NCBI GenBank assembly: GCA_021014945.1
Contig: MU266449.1
Coordinates: 1-64,000 of the forward strand
DNA from: Leucogyrophana mollusca
Lineage: Eukaryota; Basidiomycota; Agaricomycetes; Boletales
DNA length: 64,000 bases
Direction of reading: 5' to 3'
This document shows, in pieces, positions 36,501 to 46,629 of the stretch. A model generated the notes under the pieces. It made no database searches, was not told the DNA's origin, and saw nothing but the letters and a program-made list of their open reading frames with translations. The position numbers and the translations under genes were made by a program. Each line of letters begins with the position of its first letter. Position 1 is the first letter of the stretch.

Positions 36501-37265
36501 GCCCTTTCGATGACGGCAACAACGATCAGCCTCAGCCCAAGCGCATCAAAAGCACCACAAAGGACAGCAACCGGCAGTTCGGTTCGCCGTCAGGTTCATT
36601 GAAAGAGAAGGTAGGAGATCGTTGCACGATCCATCGTTTGCTAAGAGTCGTCATTCTAGAACATGGCACTCGCTTCGCAGAATGTGAAAGTGAAGCGTTG
36701 CGACCCTTTGTTTCTCTACAGCCCTGGCGAAAGCGATGTGGACACGTTACCCGACCACAGTCAGAGTGTTCGCCCCCAACCGGTGTCCGAGCCTACAAAT
36801 CAAGACGAATTTTACTTGGACGAAAGTTGTTTTGATATCATTCCGAATATTCCTGAGCTTACAGCTGCCTCCTCATCCGTCGAAGACGATAGAAGCATGC
36901 CCACAAACCAGTGGTCCATCCAAGACGCTCCCATCAAACAAAATGTCGAGGTTCCTGAAGAACGCCTTGTTGGCACAGCGAAACGCTACCCGTGGCTTTA
37001 TACTCCAACTGTCTCCACTGCCCTACAACAGAACTTTTCTTCAGTTATTGATTCCCCGCGTCCATCAGGCTCCCAAATGCACACCCCCACCAGATTACCC
37101 AACGCAATCACCAGAACGCACAACCAACTACGTACCTCTACAGCTGCGGATAGAAGAGCCATGGTAGCAAACGAAACCCAGCCCGAATCACAGAAGCAGC
37201 ACGATGACCCCTTGGCCGAATTCGAGAGTTGGTTGGCGAGTGGTGCAGTTGACATTATCGATTAA
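30509..37265 (+). CDS. HFM1: Meiotic DNA helicase Hfm1/Mer3
   Basis: This is an intron-rich gene of more than 25 exons. The N-terminus is disordered. The helicase core follows: LPDIYRSVFKFGVFNAIQS, Walker A APTGSGKT, YVSPTKALC, VTTAEKWDSLTRHW, DEVH box in LFLVDEVHILNES, SATVPN, FCPTRK, GIGVHHAGL, TLAVGVNLPAH, and motif VI MMGRAGRPQFD. A winged-helix and Sec63-type region follows (LELPPTATMREI, MRGGEKQ, VKKIQGTNDKIFLLVQ). The long C-terminus has a C4 zinc-finger-like motif (CNHPCKDKSTCRHLCC) as in animal and fungal Hfm1. In yeast Mer3 promotes crossover formation. Several exons are tiny (10, 10, 16 and 24 nt) and fall inside conserved motifs. One intron (32849-32910) needs a GC donor. The stop is at 37265, 80 bases from the convergent TIM54 stop. 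No disabling lesion was found. Confidence 0.93.
31490..31499 (+). other. 10-nt microexon in HFM1 (before Walker A)
   Basis: GTCATCAGTG lies between acceptor GTCGACAG and donor GTGAGT. With the preceding 24-nt exon (31413-31436, VLHSHENL) and the next exon starting at 31549 it reads HENLVISAPTGSGKT, the family motif. Phases agree across all three exons (0, 1, 0). Confidence 0.8.
31952..31961 (+). other. 10-nt microexon in HFM1 (VTTAEKWD motif)
   Basis: AGTGACCACG lies between acceptor TTTCATTCAG and donor GTAATG. It turns ...AQVI and AEKWDSL into AQVIVTTAEKWDSL, the expected helicase motif. Using the acceptor 10 bases upstream instead would break the frame. Confidence 0.8.
33314..33329 (+). 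other. 16-nt exon in HFM1 carrying motif VI
   Basis: GGTCGTCCTCAATTTG is flanked by an acceptor (TCGAG) and a donor (GTGATC). Joined to its neighbours it reads MMGRAGRPQFDTDG, the arginine-finger region. Confidence 0.78.
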
Positions 37266-37345
37266 ATGTATTCTCCAGCGTATAAGCCTCCTCCGTGCAG
37301 TACTCGAGATGTATAAAAATGGATCAAGCATTGTCCCATAGCCGT

Positions 37346-38897
37346 CTAATTGTCAGTGCTGTTTCCAACCGAAACATCCACATAGGGTGAAGGCTCCTCG
37401 AAAACGCGTAAAGCGTTAGTAAACCTGTCATCCCAAGCAACAGGCTGTCCGGGTTTGAGGATGTCCCATCCTCCTAGGTCGCCACGCCACCGCATCTCTT
37501 TCTTCAGCCTCTCCGCCCGCAATTCGACCTCAGTTGGTGGTGGATGGCTCATTTCTTCTTTCGTTGGCTCTCTTGTACCCCGAGCGAGGGTGCGTGCGAC
37601 CTCCAGTTTTGCGGGAAGACCTTCGTAGTAACCCTTCCGAGCCTTCTCGATTTCTTCGGGCGTGAAGAACTTGTGGTAGTACGGCTCGGCGTCCAAACCA
37701 AAGTCAAGGTCACCGCCTTGCGTCGAAGATTCGGGCTGAGTAGACTGAGCAGACTCTTCCATCTCCGAAAGAGATGTATTGAGCGGGTTGGGTGCCGCAA
37801 ATGGACGCGTTTGTTTCATAACGAGACGGTAGCCAGCTTCGGAGCCTGCGCGGACTTTATGACGTTCGTTGAAAAAACCCCAGATCATGCGCGGCATCTG
37901 TTTGAAACCGATGTGATTAATAAAGGGAACAAGAAGTAATGGTGGGAGAGGCGGGATGGTGGCCGGAGGAGTATCAAGATATGATGGTACACTCGAGGTT
38001 TGTTGAGACCCGGCGGAGGATCCTGGGGGAGGTACCTGTATGGGAGAAAACAAAGCGGCATTCCGCGAAGATGGAAGTCGGGATTGCGTAGGTATAGGCT
38101 CCCCATCCATTTCGCCGAGATTGTCATCCGGTTCCGCCGGTTCGTCGAAACGGCCATCAGATGCCAGCTCTTGGGCAAGTGACTCCTCCCTGTCCGTTTT
38201 CTCCATGCTGTCCGTCCACCCTCTCTTCAGCCCAGTCATGAACTCCTTGAATGTGTGCCGTCCAACCAGAACGATCCCGCCGTCAAGCACGCGCTGCCGC
38301 CGCATCTCTGGGGTAGGCTGATTAGGTAGTTGCATGAGAATTTGCGGAGGTTCCTCTACCCCCGCCTCGACGCGTCGTCGCTCTTTTATCTCGTCCGCAA
38401 TCCTATTGGCGAGATCCCCAAATCTCCTCCCGTTGACCATCTCGTAATCAACAGCTGCAGCGACCAATACAGGCTATAGAAGAAACAGAGAGCTACGATG
38501 AACAAAATACGGTACCGGTGCAACACGTGCGTACCTTGACATACTTCCGAAAGTACTTCATACTCCTGTCATACTCCTCGTCGCCCGGCCATTTGCACCC
38601 GTAGACAGTGACTTTACGGGGCATGTCCGAGCTGGCGAGCGGTTCCTGCGCAAGGTGCTCGACGCGCTCAGCGTACGAGCGCCGAATGCGCTTGCATTCG
38701 CGCCGGTCGTAAATGTAATAGCTCGCGACAGAAGTGGTGACGGTGAGGAATATTAGCCAGTTCCGCGAAGGAAGCTTCGGGCGTTTGTCCAGCCATGACG
38801 GCGGGATTCCGGTGTACTCGAGCGCGACCCTTACGCCGGATTTGGGCTTGGGGGCTGCTTTTAACTCTGTCGTTGGTTCGGCATTCGTGGTGCTCAT
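37346..38897 (-). CDS. TIM54: Mitochondrial import inner membrane translocase subunit Tim54
   Basis: Two exons (38897-38535 and 38473-37346) give 496 residues, close to the fungal family length. The N-terminal part has SGVRVALEYTGIPPSWLDKRPKLPSRNWLIF, a single membrane segment (LIFLTVTTSVASYYIY) and the DRRECKRIRRSY run after it. VTVYGCKWPGDEEYDRSMKYFRKYVKPVLVAAAVDYEMVNG across the intron is typical of Tim54. Tim54 is part of the TIM22 complex, which inserts carrier proteins into the inner membrane; most of it faces the intermembrane space. The middle is Pro/Ser-rich and low in complexity. It is divergent from PRP45 (182 bases between starts) and convergent with HFM1. Confidence 0.9.
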
Positions 38898-39079
38898 GCC
38901 CGTGGGCGTTTGTGGTTTTGCAGCACAAAAAGTAGGGACGGAGGCAAAACTCTGGCTTGGGCGATATCAAAAAATATTGGCCATTTGAAGTCCATCCGCC
39001 ACAAAACAAATAAAGATAAACAATCCTTCTCGCTCAGCACCTTGCTCTGTAAGAAACCGTAACGCTCATTGTTTACACT
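38898..39079. promoter_or_regulatory. Shared divergent promoter of TIM54 and PRP45
   Basis: 182 bases separate the two start codons. No TATA box is obvious. The arrangement suggests one bidirectional promoter. Confidence 0.45.
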
Positions 39080-41068
39080 ATGGCTGCCCTCGCTGCGTGA
39101 GTCTACCTTCCTTTCGTTCGGTGGCTAGAGCTCATGATTCCGCAGTGTCCTGCCTGCCCCAACGTACGGGCCTGTTATCTCTGATGACGAAGACGAGATA
39201 CAGCAACAACCTGCACCTTCACAGTCATTGATCCCTCGGAATGTAATACCGGCTTACGGACAACGACGAGGGTGGAAACCAGCCGCACCAGAAGACTTTG
39301 GTTAGTGCATGTTTCTCTATATCTTGTCACCCGCTAAGTATCGTCCAGGTGATGGCGGTTCTTATCCCGAGTGTCATGTCGCACAGTATCCATTAGGGAT
39401 GGGGAAGAAGAAGGTGAGTCCAACGCTAGAATCCATACTGCAATAACCGATTCACGGAGTCTTGTATAGACCGCCGCAGGAAATACCTTGGCCCTTCAAG
39501 TGGACAGCGAGGGCAACGTCCGATACGACGCAATCGCCCACCAAGGACAGCGCGCCGGGAAAATCATACAATCCCAATTCAAAGACCTCGTCCCTCTTGC
39601 TCACCGCAAAGACCTCGACGACTCTGACCGCACCATGGAACGTCCCTCCGAAGAGGAAGTCCAAGCTACCGCCGATAAAACACGCGCCGCACTCGAGAAA
39701 CTCGTACACGGCAAGATCAAAGCTGCCCAGCCAAAGAACGTACCCGACGCCCAGGGCAAGACGACGTATATAAGATATACCCCTGGACAGCAGAATGGCG
39801 AGGCTGGACTAAAGCAGCGGATTATTAAGATGTCGGAGGTTGTGGAAGATCCGTTGGAGCCACCACGGTTCAAACATAAGAAAATTCCGAGAGGCCCCCC
39901 AAGCCCGCCCCCGCCTGTTTTGCGAAGTCCCCCGAGAAAAGCGACGGCCGCTGAGCAGAAGGAGTGGATGATCCCACCGTGTATATCAAATTGGAAGAAC
40001 AACAAGGGTTTTACAATCCCTCTGGATAAGCGGCTCGCCGCTGACGGTCGTGGTCTCCAAGATGTGAGATAATGACGTCAATCTGCTACCAAGCTAACGT
40101 CTTTGTTGTTTTCCAGGTACACATTAACGATAATTTTGCTCGGTTCTCAGAAGCTTTATTCGTTGCAGATCGACATGCACGAGAAGAAGTTCGACAGCGG
40201 GCTCTCATGCAGCAAAAGCTGGCACAGAAGGAGAAGGCCTCGAAAGAGGAGAACCTCCGCCTACTTGCACAGCGTGCCCGGGAGGAACGGAGTGGCGTTG
40301 CTCCCTCGAAACCAACCGCAGAGTCTCGCGCTGCTGTCACGTCTACGTTAGCTGGGTATGGGAGTGGCAGTGATGAGAGCGGTTCAGAAGAAGAGGGCGA
40401 GAGTGAGGACGAAGACGCTCGGAAGATCCGAGATGATATGCGGGCCGAGAAACGCCGCGAGCGGGAGCGAGAGATGCGGATGTCGAACATGGGCACGGAG
40501 CAACGGGCCAAGCAACTTGCGCGACAACAAAACCGGGATATTTCCGAGAAGATCCAGCTGGGTCTTGCGAAGCCGACGATGTCGAAGGAGTCGATGGTGG
40601 ATTCACGGTTGTTTAACCAGGAGTCACTGAGCGGGTCGTTTGCAGATGACGACGCCTACAATCTGTATGATCGACCACTCTTCCATGGATCGACGGCGGC
40701 GGCGGCGATATACAAGGCCCGAGGAAGTATTGCGGAGGGGAATGAAGAGTCGTTTGGAGGAGGAACGGAGGAGGGTATTGGGAAGGCACTGGACAATGAT
40801 CGGTTTGGGCTGGGCCAGGCCCGCGTTGGATTTGAGGGTGCCAAGGACCAGGAGGTCCGGGAAGGGCCCGTGCAGTTCGAGAAGGACTCTGGGGACGTTT
40901 TTGGATTGGACAAATTTTTGACCGAGGCGAAGACCGGCAAGAAGCGAGGCCTGGATACCGAAGTGTGAGTCTTTCGTCATTCATAAAGTGGGGCTCTTGT
41001 TAATGAACGGTATCCACAGAGGCGGCTCACGCAAACGACAGCAGCTAGAGAAGGCCTCCGAGCTGTAG
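39080..41068 (+). CDS. PRP45: SNW/SKIP-family pre-mRNA splicing factor (Prp45)
   Basis: The first exon is tiny (MAALAA) and the rest is joined through introns of about 50 bases. The SNW domain is clear: GRRGWKPAAPEDFG, DGGSYPECHVAQYPLGMG, SNWKNNKGFTIPLDKRLAADGRGLQDVHINDNFARF. The ending lies in the EKASEL segment at 41068. The middle and C-terminal parts are charged, with a long Arg/Glu coiled region (RAEKRREREREMRMSN) and DSRLFNQ and YNLYDRPLF motifs also found in SKIP. In yeast and humans this protein sits in the activated spliceosome (Prp19-related) and also acts in transcription. In a genome with such tiny exons it is a natural neighbour to note, but no functional link is implied. Confidence 0.95.
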
Positions 41069-41522
41069 TAATTCTCGTCGTTGTATTGACGATGCCTATG
41101 CCGTCGTAATCTGCTATCTTTATGCTCTTGTATCCTAGCGCTGTGCTATTCTATAACGAACTGTCTGGCACTGGTAAGCCGTGTGGAAAGACCCAGATTT
41201 AGTTGACAGCCACTGATGAGTTTATTGATCATGGCTCAATTTTGACTTGACCTCGTGTGCCTTGTCATCGACTGTTGTCCAGCAACCAAATTCCCCCGCT
41301 CGTTTTTGTCCCATACACCCATCCTCTGTTCAGTGCTCCCCCCCTGGGCCCTCTCGTCGTGCTGAGCATCGTCGCAAGGACCTCCTGAGGATCCAACAAC
41401 CCACATTCTTTATAATAAACACAAGCTGTTCAGCGATCTCCATCACATAGCGCAGGCAGAGGGATAGCCCACCTCCGCTCCAAATTAAACTGCGATTTTG
41501 TGTCACTTAACTTATTCTTACT
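41069..41522. other. Intergenic, 454 bases
   Basis: 3' flank of PRP45 and promoter of the SH3 gene. A TATAATAAA string lies near 41411. No gene seen. Confidence 0.5.
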
Positions 41523-42710
41523 ATGCACTCCCAGCTACGACGCCTGCCCGCTGAGCGGGCCCGTCATGCGAAGCGACTTGGCCATGTTATGCCCGTGTTT
41601 GCTGCCCAGGACGAAGGCCCAAACGCTGCACATTCCACTTCGTCGCCTGCGGACAAGGCGGCATCGACGTCGACAAAGGCATCGACAACGGCTGATAAAA
41701 CCACAGCATCTGTGTCTGCTAAAAGCACCCCTGCCACCTCGTCCTCGGGTACCGTCACCACGACATCGCTGACAACATCTTCCGCTTCCACCTCTCCCTT
41801 GTCTTCATCCACTCCAATCATCAACACGCCTAGCCTCAAACCTAGCACCGCACCGTCTACCTCTGTACAAGTGGTGCCAGCTTCGCCTTCGGCGAACCCG
41901 AACAGCGATGCCGCCAACTCGGGCAGCACCAGTAAAGGTCTCTCAGGCGGTGCGATCGGCGCCATCGTGGCGCTCTCTTCTATCGTCGGTGTCGCGCTCC
42001 TCGTGTTCTTCATTCGCAAGACGTACCTCCGCAGACGCCAGAAACGTCGCGTCTCGTGGGGCAACACAAACTTGTTCACCCCGCCACCGCAATCCACGTC
42101 CAACTTCTCGGATTTCACCGAGAAGCCCCCCACGCGCTCGCCCAGTGGACTAGTCAACCACACGTCGCCCACCCCAATGTCACCGTTCGAGGCACACGGA
42201 CAGTCGGTGTACGCTAATGTTGCGCCAGTGCAGCAGATGCCCCCGCAGAGCCCCTACGCGAATCTCCCACCCCCTCCCCCGGCTTCATACAACAACCCAG
42301 TGAACCGCGCATACTCGCCGCACCCACCCGCCCTCGCCCCAGCGGGTGCCAATGCCAATGCTGTCGTGGGCATGGCGCGCGTTGCAGCCGGCGTCCCAAC
42401 CAGCGCGCCGACTCCGCCCCCCAAAGCACCTGCGGCGCCTGCTAGGGTAGCGAATGATGCTATTGTGAAGTGTACATTCATCCCGACCCTCCCTGACGAA
42501 TTGTCGATTACTACTGGCGAACGTGTCCGTTTACTCGCCTCTTACGACGACGGGTGGGCGCTCTGCGCAAACGCACGCGGCGAGCAGGGGATGGTTCCGC
42601 AAGAGTGCTTGGAGCGTGCGGTTCAGGAGCAGCCGATGTACCAGGACCAGACGGATTGGAGGAACATGAGGCGCGCGAGCAGCCTCAATCCTGATGGTCG
42701 CCAGTTTTAA
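41523..42710 (+). CDS. Ser/Thr-rich single-pass membrane protein with C-terminal SH3 domain (Fus1-like layout)
   Basis: One uninterrupted frame of 395 residues. Residues about 30-140 are very rich in Ser, Thr and Ala, as in an O-mannosylated ectodomain. One membrane helix follows (about 143-164, AIGAIVALSSIVGVALLVFF) with a basic stop-transfer run (RKTYLRRRQKRR). Then there is a Pro-rich cytoplasmic stretch and an SH3 domain near 313-366 (CTFIPTLPDELSITTGERVRLL, YDDGWALC, GEQGMVPQECLE). This order is that of yeast Fus1, which acts in cell fusion, and of related fungal SH3 membrane proteins; orthology is not claimed. No N-terminal signal peptide is evident, so the helix may act as the anchor. 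It is unusual here for being intronless. Confidence 0.85.
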   Translation: MHSQLRRLPAERARHAKRLGHVMPVFAAQDEGPNAAHSTSSPADKAASTSTKASTTADKTTASVSAKSTPATSSSGTVTTTSLTTSSASTSPLSSSTPIINTPSLKPSTAPSTSVQVVPASPSANPNSDAANSGSTSKGLSGGAIGAIVALSSIVGVALLVFFIRKTYLRRRQKRRVSWGNTNLFTPPPQSTSNFSDFTEKPPTRSPSGLVNHTSPTPMSPFEAHGQSVYANVAPVQQMPPQSPYANLPPPPPASYNNPVNRAYSPHPPALAPAGANANAVVGMARVAAGVPTSAPTPPPKAPAAPARVANDAIVKCTFIPTLPDELSITTGERVRLLASYDDGWALCANARGEQGMVPQECLERAVQEQPMYQDQTDWRNMRRASSLNPDGRQF

Positions 42711-44087
42711 TTAGCGAGTATGAGGTAGGTTGCTGATGTTCGTTTGTCGTTATTGTATGTTAAAAACGCAATGCCGCCCAGGTTCTACAAACGACGTGTA
42801 ACGTCTGGACCACTATTTATTGTGATACCATCCACTCGCAATATCTGCTATTCCAGCATTTTTTTAGAGATTTGATTTGGTTTTTTTTTTCGCTGCTGTT
42901 CGGGTGTGCTGTGATCTTCTGGTAATAGCAAATAGCCAGAGCCTGGAAGTCAATTCTGGTAGTTGGTAGGTGTAAAGGATGTTGGGTATATCCCCGTTGT
43001 ATGTTTGAATTGTGAAGTTGAAGCGTTGGCGTTTTATTTCTAGTCGGCATGGCCTCGTTCGTGGTCATTCAAGACATGCGTTTTGTGTTCGTCCTCACTG
43101 AGCATTTGCTTAGCTACAGGGTGCTCAAGGGTTTTGCCGGACAAGTGGGGAATGTCGATCAGTAATATTATTGGCAAGTATCACGACCTTCACCTCGAGC
43201 TGATGATACCCACCAGCTACCACGAAGTCCAGAATCCACCGAGTGTGAAGACCCGAAGGTTTGTTGATTCAGCGTGCATCTTTGTCTCCTGATCGACGAG
43301 CTGAGATTGTTTGGGACTTGGAACTCTCGCTCTTGTCAGAACATACAGTACCTTGCATGACCCAGTACTGGACGTTCTTTCGTCAGAAGTACCCAGCATC
43401 AGGGTGCTCGTCCATTCTCTCTCTTCAGATTCGGGGCGCCATGGATCAGGTAGTTCGTACGTGTCTATTTCGTGCACTCGTTAACGCACTGCCCTGATCC
43501 TGGTATAGTGTCTCCACAGAGTGACCAGCCTTTATTGCGTGAACATGCAAATCACATCCAGATACTCGCCGGAGTAGTAACATCCGCAGCTTGCAAACCT
43601 CGACATCCCGAATCAAAAAAACGGCTGGAATGCTGATGAACTATCGCCCACCGTGCTGGAAGGTCGATCCACAACTCTATCGTCACCTTAGTGGGGAGTG
43701 GGGGATCGCCAGTGCGGCCATCCAGGCTGAGCGACCGCATTCTTATCCGCCGTTCCTCCAAACCTTAACGAGTTGGTCATCGGTGGTAGTAACGATCCCA
43801 CACGACTCCTCTTCAGTCGCCTTCTTTGGCAGCAACGAAAGGAACAATGGGTCCCGTGGCGCGGTGGTGGTGTCCGGTCGTTGGTGTCGCGACGCCCCGA
43901 AGTTTCGCGTGGCCATCGAATCTCATATCTTACCGAAGGACCTCTGTCGTCAGGCTTCATCCATCAATCGCACAATAAATGTCACCAGAAAGAGGACCTG
44001 TGCATAGCAGTACAAGACCCATCGTATACGCCATGTAAATTCGAAATCCTCTTCCACCACACAAGACCCAGCTTCGAAACCAAGTTA
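42711..44087. other. Intergenic, 1.4 kb, no supported gene
   Basis: Several overlapping frames of 60-138 codons occur on both strands around 43083-44000 without recognisable domains or a consistent splice path. There is a T-run near 42882-42890. Nothing resembles a transposon end. Confidence 0.5.
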
Positions 44088-45043
44088 TTAAAAGTGGCGA
44101 GGAATCTTCCGAGGTTTCGTCTCCTCGTCGTCAGAAGCTGATGCAAGCTGTCGTTTGGAAGAGGCGTCGGGCGTGGGATGGTAGATTTCCGCCTGCACAT
44201 AATCATAATCGATCAGGCGGGTCAAATAGCGCGCGTACTGCCGCCCTTCCTCGATAACTACCTCGCTGGTGATAGGCTGACGGGAGGCTCGTTCGGCTTC
44301 TGGCCACTTTGTGCAGTCTGCGACAGCCGCTCGAAGAGTCTCGCGCAGCCAGTCGGACGTTTCAATCCTTTTGATGTCAGCGTAATACTGACGCGAGATT
44401 AAACTGTCAATATAATCGGCATCAGCCTTGTCGTCAAGCTCTGCGAGAGTGTGCATGGCATTGGCCCGCATTTCAGCGACGGGTGGAGGTTGATAGCGGA
44501 CACCGATCGCCCTGGCAAGAGTGCGTAACAGGTCCCCCAGTGGGGATCTCGTCTGGAACTTTTCGGGGACGTAGTGGTCCGCGCTGAGATAAAGGGCCTT
44601 GCTTGCGCCGCCGACAATGTGTCCACTGTCCACTGTTGCTTCGTTGAACACGTCAAATAGGTAGTTGCCTCGACCGTCTGGGGTCATGTCATTTGGCGTG
44701 TAAGCGATCGCAGTATGCATCATCACATGCAAGAATGACTCGATATCGTCGGTAAGCTTGCGCGCTGGCGGCAACCCCGGGTTTTTCAGGACAGCGGCTG
44801 ACGCGAATTGCCATGTACCCTGAAGACAAGGGTGTGTCAGTCAATGAGTCAGTCACCAAATGCTTCGTGCAAGCGGACTGGACAAGTGCTCACCTGAGTG
44901 CGAGTGGAACGGCGTGAAGGAAACGAGGGGCGAGGCCCGAAGTGGGTGTACAGCTGGACAAGCGGACCCACTTGGTCGCCTAGGGGCACAGATCTTTCAG
45001 AGGTCTGCGAGAAATCGCTACCAGATTGTGATTCATCAGACAT
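44088..45043 (-). CDS. Internally deleted FunK1 kinase paralogue
   Basis: The start at 45043 gives a leader (MSDESQSGSDFSQTSERSVPLGDQVGPLV) that matches the leader of the gene at 1-885. After the exon end at 44894 a 70-odd-base intron leads directly into GTWQFASAAVL, LTDDIESFLHVMMHTAIAY and the C-terminal lobe. GTWQF belongs to the kinase activation segment, so the nucleotide-binding lobe, the catalytic loop and the metal-binding Asp are absent. The C-terminal half then runs to a normal-looking end with a basic tail (KPRKIPRHF) at 44088. The frame is open, so a shortened protein could be made, but it cannot be an active kinase. It could be a pseudokinase fragment or a pseudogene that kept its frame. 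The promoter block is also shared with the first copy. Confidence 0.75.
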
Positions 45044-45721
45044 CGGGGGTATGCAGATGTGTGGGTAATGGACGAACGATGGCTTTCGGACCTCAGGCAT
45101 ACTTAAAGCTCGAGTATATCAGTGCGCTGTGGTCACTCGCGGTGACCACGAACATGGCTAACGTTTTGTCAATAAAAACGCACCTTTGTTGTGCCACAGC
45201 GGTCCCACCCAGCCCACAACTCCTTATTAAGATGACGGTGGCAGGACACATGGAACCCCCAAACGAGAATGTGTCCGGGAATGTGATTGGAATAAATATT
45301 GTTTTTTTTAGTAGTTCGTTATCGAAGCTATTGAGTTGCGCTATGGGCTACTTTGTTCGAATTGAATCCCCCAAATCAACCATCTCTCCCATTCCCACCT
45401 TCCCACCAAAGGATAGCGATGGCGCAGTTCATGACAGGGAGCCTGACGTTGGCTGTGTCGAAGGAAATTGTGCGCACAAGCGCGCGGGCGATGGGCCGAG
45501 TGTCTGTGACAGCTTCGGTGCCAAGAGCTACAAAAGCGCAGCTGGGGACGCCGCAAGGGCGAAGTACTCGGGAGGAGAAAGCGCGTCCAGGTAGGGTGTG
45601 GGACGCTTCGGCGGACACTCCTCTTTTCCGAGGGATAACGCGAAGTCCCGTCGAGGGAGACGCGAATGTGCTGTTTAGCGGAATTGTGCGTGTTGCATGC
45701 AAGCTTCACCAAGAAGCCCCT
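45044..45721. other. Intergenic with overlapping open frames
   Basis: Contains the FunK1-like promoter block (45071-45119). A + strand frame from 45419 (MAQFMTGSLTLAVSKE...) and a - strand frame over 45376-45702 are both open for about 100 codons. Neither has a known domain, and I cannot tell whether either is real. Confidence 0.4.
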
Positions 45722-45946
45722 CTACTTGGAACCCAGGATCTTCCTCAAGCTGCCCTTCAGCGAGCCAGAGCTCGACTTCTTCTGAGCTGTGCGCCCGTTG
45801 GTGGAGCCGAAGACCTGGCGAAGGTCCTCGTACATCATGTGGTTATCGCGGGGGCTTTGGGCTTGGCCGAATATGGCAAATACGTTGGGTGAGGCGGGGG
45901 AGGTGGGGAAGAGGGTGAAAGGCGCGTCGATGGTGGTGAAAGACAT
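45722..45946 (-). CDS. Small protein of 74 residues, unknown
   Basis: A single frame from ATG at 45946 to a stop at 45722. It begins MSFTTIDAPFTLFPTSP, contains NVFAIFGQAQSPRDNHMMYEDLRQVFG, and ends in a Ser/Lys/Gly-rich basic tail (SLKGSLRKILGSK). Composition and codon use look coding, and no intron is needed. I do not recognise a family. It overlaps nothing supported on the other strand. Confidence 0.42.
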   Translation of the reverse strand: MSFTTIDAPFTLFPTSPASPNVFAIFGQAQSPRDNHMMYEDLRQVFGSTNGRTAQKKSSSGSLKGSLRKILGSK

Positions 45947-46629
45947 TTCGGGTGATGAAGTGAGGATGAGTGCAAATGCGAGAGATGCTTCAGTGGTAGA
46001 CTGTATAGCTCGAAGGCTGAGGTTGATGATGAGGTCTCCATGTCAGAGTTCATGCTGCTTAAGTACCCACCCGCGAGGTGGATTGCGTTGGCCATCGAAC
46101 AGAAATCGCCCAAGGGAGCAACGAGACCGACCGAGTAAAATCACCATCTTTAGTAATTTTGGAGTATTCCACATACCTGGACCCACAAAATCGTCCAACC
46201 GAACCGTGTTACCAGGATACGCTTCATACCCGTGGAAACACCACCAAATGCGGGAAAAACCGGGCCCGCCTGAGGACGTTGACCAAGCAATAGCAAGCAA
46301 TGTGAAGACAATGCAAAGCGTTTGTTTGTGGCTCTTTGGCTACGGCTTCACAAATCAACAACCGCAAACAACTCATTGTTGGGCTGCTCCCGACACGGTT
46401 GTCTGTTATGTGTACCTCTGGGCGAACGACTGGGGGGCGGAAGCGTGATTTATAGTTTAGCAGTCACTGGGTTCTGGCACAGTAATTAAGGCAGCGACTC
46501 CCAGTCTCCCTGTGTATATATTACTGGATATCCAGTTGTTACTGCTATGGGCTAGGTGTGTGCCCATTTGTTGCACTTCGTTGTGGTGCGACGAGGCCGA
46601 AGGCGGAAAGGGTACATATAAACTTGTTA
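45947..46629. other. Intergenic, no supported gene
   Basis: Holds the upstream region of the small gene and the 3' flank of the Nudix gene. No motif-bearing frame seen. Confidence 0.5.

Noticed and set aside
42254..42481. Minus-strand frames inside the SH3 gene
   Set aside because: They are antisense shadows of a G+C-rich, low-complexity coding frame.
43083..44007. Possible transposase or retroelement remnant
   Set aside because: No DDE, RNaseH or reverse-transcriptase motif and no terminal repeats were seen.
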